Of a stretch of DNA of 64,000 nucleotides, positions 63,354-64,000 are shown piece after piece (the first letter of the stretch is position 1; each line of letters opens with the position of its first letter). A model generated the notes under the pieces. That model was not told the origin of the DNA. It saw only the letters and a program-made list of their open reading frames with translations, and did not search any database. The stretch is taken from the NCBI RefSeq assembly GCF_005217525.1, contig NZ_PNXQ01000005.1, positions 103,039-167,038 on the forward strand. Direction: 5' to 3'. The translations under genes and the position numbers were made by a program. This DNA is from Paenibacillus terrae (lineage in GTDB: Bacteria > Bacillota > Bacilli > Paenibacillales > Paenibacillaceae).

Positions 63354-64000
63354 TTAAACCGACGTGGCAAATGATTTTTTGAATTTCTCGATAGCTGCTC
63401 TGAGAGCCGCATCGTTATCAGGTACCAAGTCTTTTGTATCACGAATAGATTGAAGAATATCTTGATGATCAGACTCCATATAAGAAAGGAAGTCTTTTTC
63501 AAAACGTTTCACGTCTGCTACAGGAATATCATCCAGGAAGCCTTTTACCGCAGTGTACAAGCTCACAACCTGTTGCTCTACAGCCAACGGCTGGTTAACA
63601 CCCTGTTTCAAAATCTCCATCATACGCGCGCCGCGATCCAGACGAGCTTTGGTGGACTTGTCCAAATCGGAACCGAATTGGGAGAACGCTTGAAGCTCAC
63701 GATATTGGGCAAGATCCAGACGCAGGGAACCTGCAACCTTTTTCATCGCTTTGATCTGAGCCGAACCACCTACACGGGATACAGAAATACCTACGTTAAT
63801 CGCTGGACGTTGTCCTGCATAGAACAAGTCAGCTTCGAGGAAGATTTGTCCGTCTGTGATGGAAATTACGTTCGTTGGAATATAGGCAGATACGTCGGAT
63901 GCCTGTGTTTCGATGAATGGCAATGCAGTTAGCGATCCGCCGCCTAACTCGTCATTCAGCTTCGCTGCACGTTCCAGCAAGCGGGAATGCAGATAGAAAA
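63354..64000 (-). CDS. atpA: ATP synthase alpha subunit, C-terminal part
   Basis: The last 215 codons are visible; the gene continues past the right edge. [20 protein letters not shown] opens the visible part, then [40 protein letters not shown] and [20 protein letters not shown], all standard alpha-subunit sequence including the arginine-finger region SVSRVGG. Alpha carries the noncatalytic nucleotide sites of F1. It is upstream of atpG as expected. Confidence 0.97.
   Translation of the reverse strand, partial: FYLHSRLLERAAKLNDELGGGSLTALPFIETQASDVSAYIPTNVISITDGQIFLEADLFYAGQRPAINVGISVSRVGGSAQIKAMKKVAGSLRLDLAQYRELQAFSQFGSDLDKSTKARLDRGARMMEILKQGVNQPLAVEQQVVSLYTAVKGFLDDIPVADVKRFEKDFLSYMESDHQDILQSIRDTKDLVPDNDAALRAAIEKFKKSFATSV

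Overview
The window looks like a chromosomal segment of a motile, spore-forming Paenibacillus (probably near the P. polymyxa group). This rests on the Bacillus-type flagellar, competence, DegS/DegU and sporulation gene order, SLH and copper-amine-oxidase-like surface domains, a CsaB pyruvyl transferase, and moderate GC. Almost all genes are on the minus strand; the exception is one plus-strand efflux operon at 21.2-26.7 kb. I saw no tRNA, rRNA, CRISPR array, insertion sequence or phage gene.

1-10.8 kb is the late flagellar cluster, listed here from the left edge: a UDP-GlcNAc 4,6-dehydratase (partial), a Maf-like flagellin glycosylation protein, fliT, fliS, fliD, flaG, hag, csrA, fliW, flgL, flgK, flgN, flgM, yvyF. 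It carries sigma-D-like promoters and a CsrA hairpin in the hag leader, so the FliW-CsrA-Hag control loop is complete. 10.8-18.2 kb holds an orphan spacer, a LysM protein with a long leader, comFC, comFA, a small membrane protein and degU/degS. 18.2-21 kb encodes a secreted phosphodiester-glycosidase/copper-amine-oxidase-like protein.

21.2-26.7 kb is an RND efflux operon (lipoprotein adaptor, pump, TetR regulator) with a promoter and candidate TetR operator. metK follows with an unusual leader, then an alpha/beta SASP. 28.8-38.5 kb is a cell-surface export block: a secreted small protein, a TolC-family protein fused to a copper-amine-oxidase-like domain, a large repetitive secreted protein, and a second RND adaptor and pump. 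38.8-48.2 kb is for cell envelope anchoring: a 1.3-kaa SLH protein, TagO, TagA, CsaB and a DUF5693 membrane protein. CsaB-type pyruvylation of the secondary wall polymer is what SLH domains bind, so these genes plausibly work together.

48.4-50.7 kb has pgcA and fabZ. 50.7-51.6 kb is a noncoding spacer with two inverted copies of a structured repeat whose stems differ in sequence but keep pairing; this is the most unexplained signal in the window. 51.6-59.8 kb is an EpuA-like protein, flhP, flhO, mbl, spoIIID, spoIIQ, spoIID, murA and ywzB. 60.2-64 kb is the end of the atp operon (atpC, atpD, atpG, partial atpA), with odd intercistronic hairpins.
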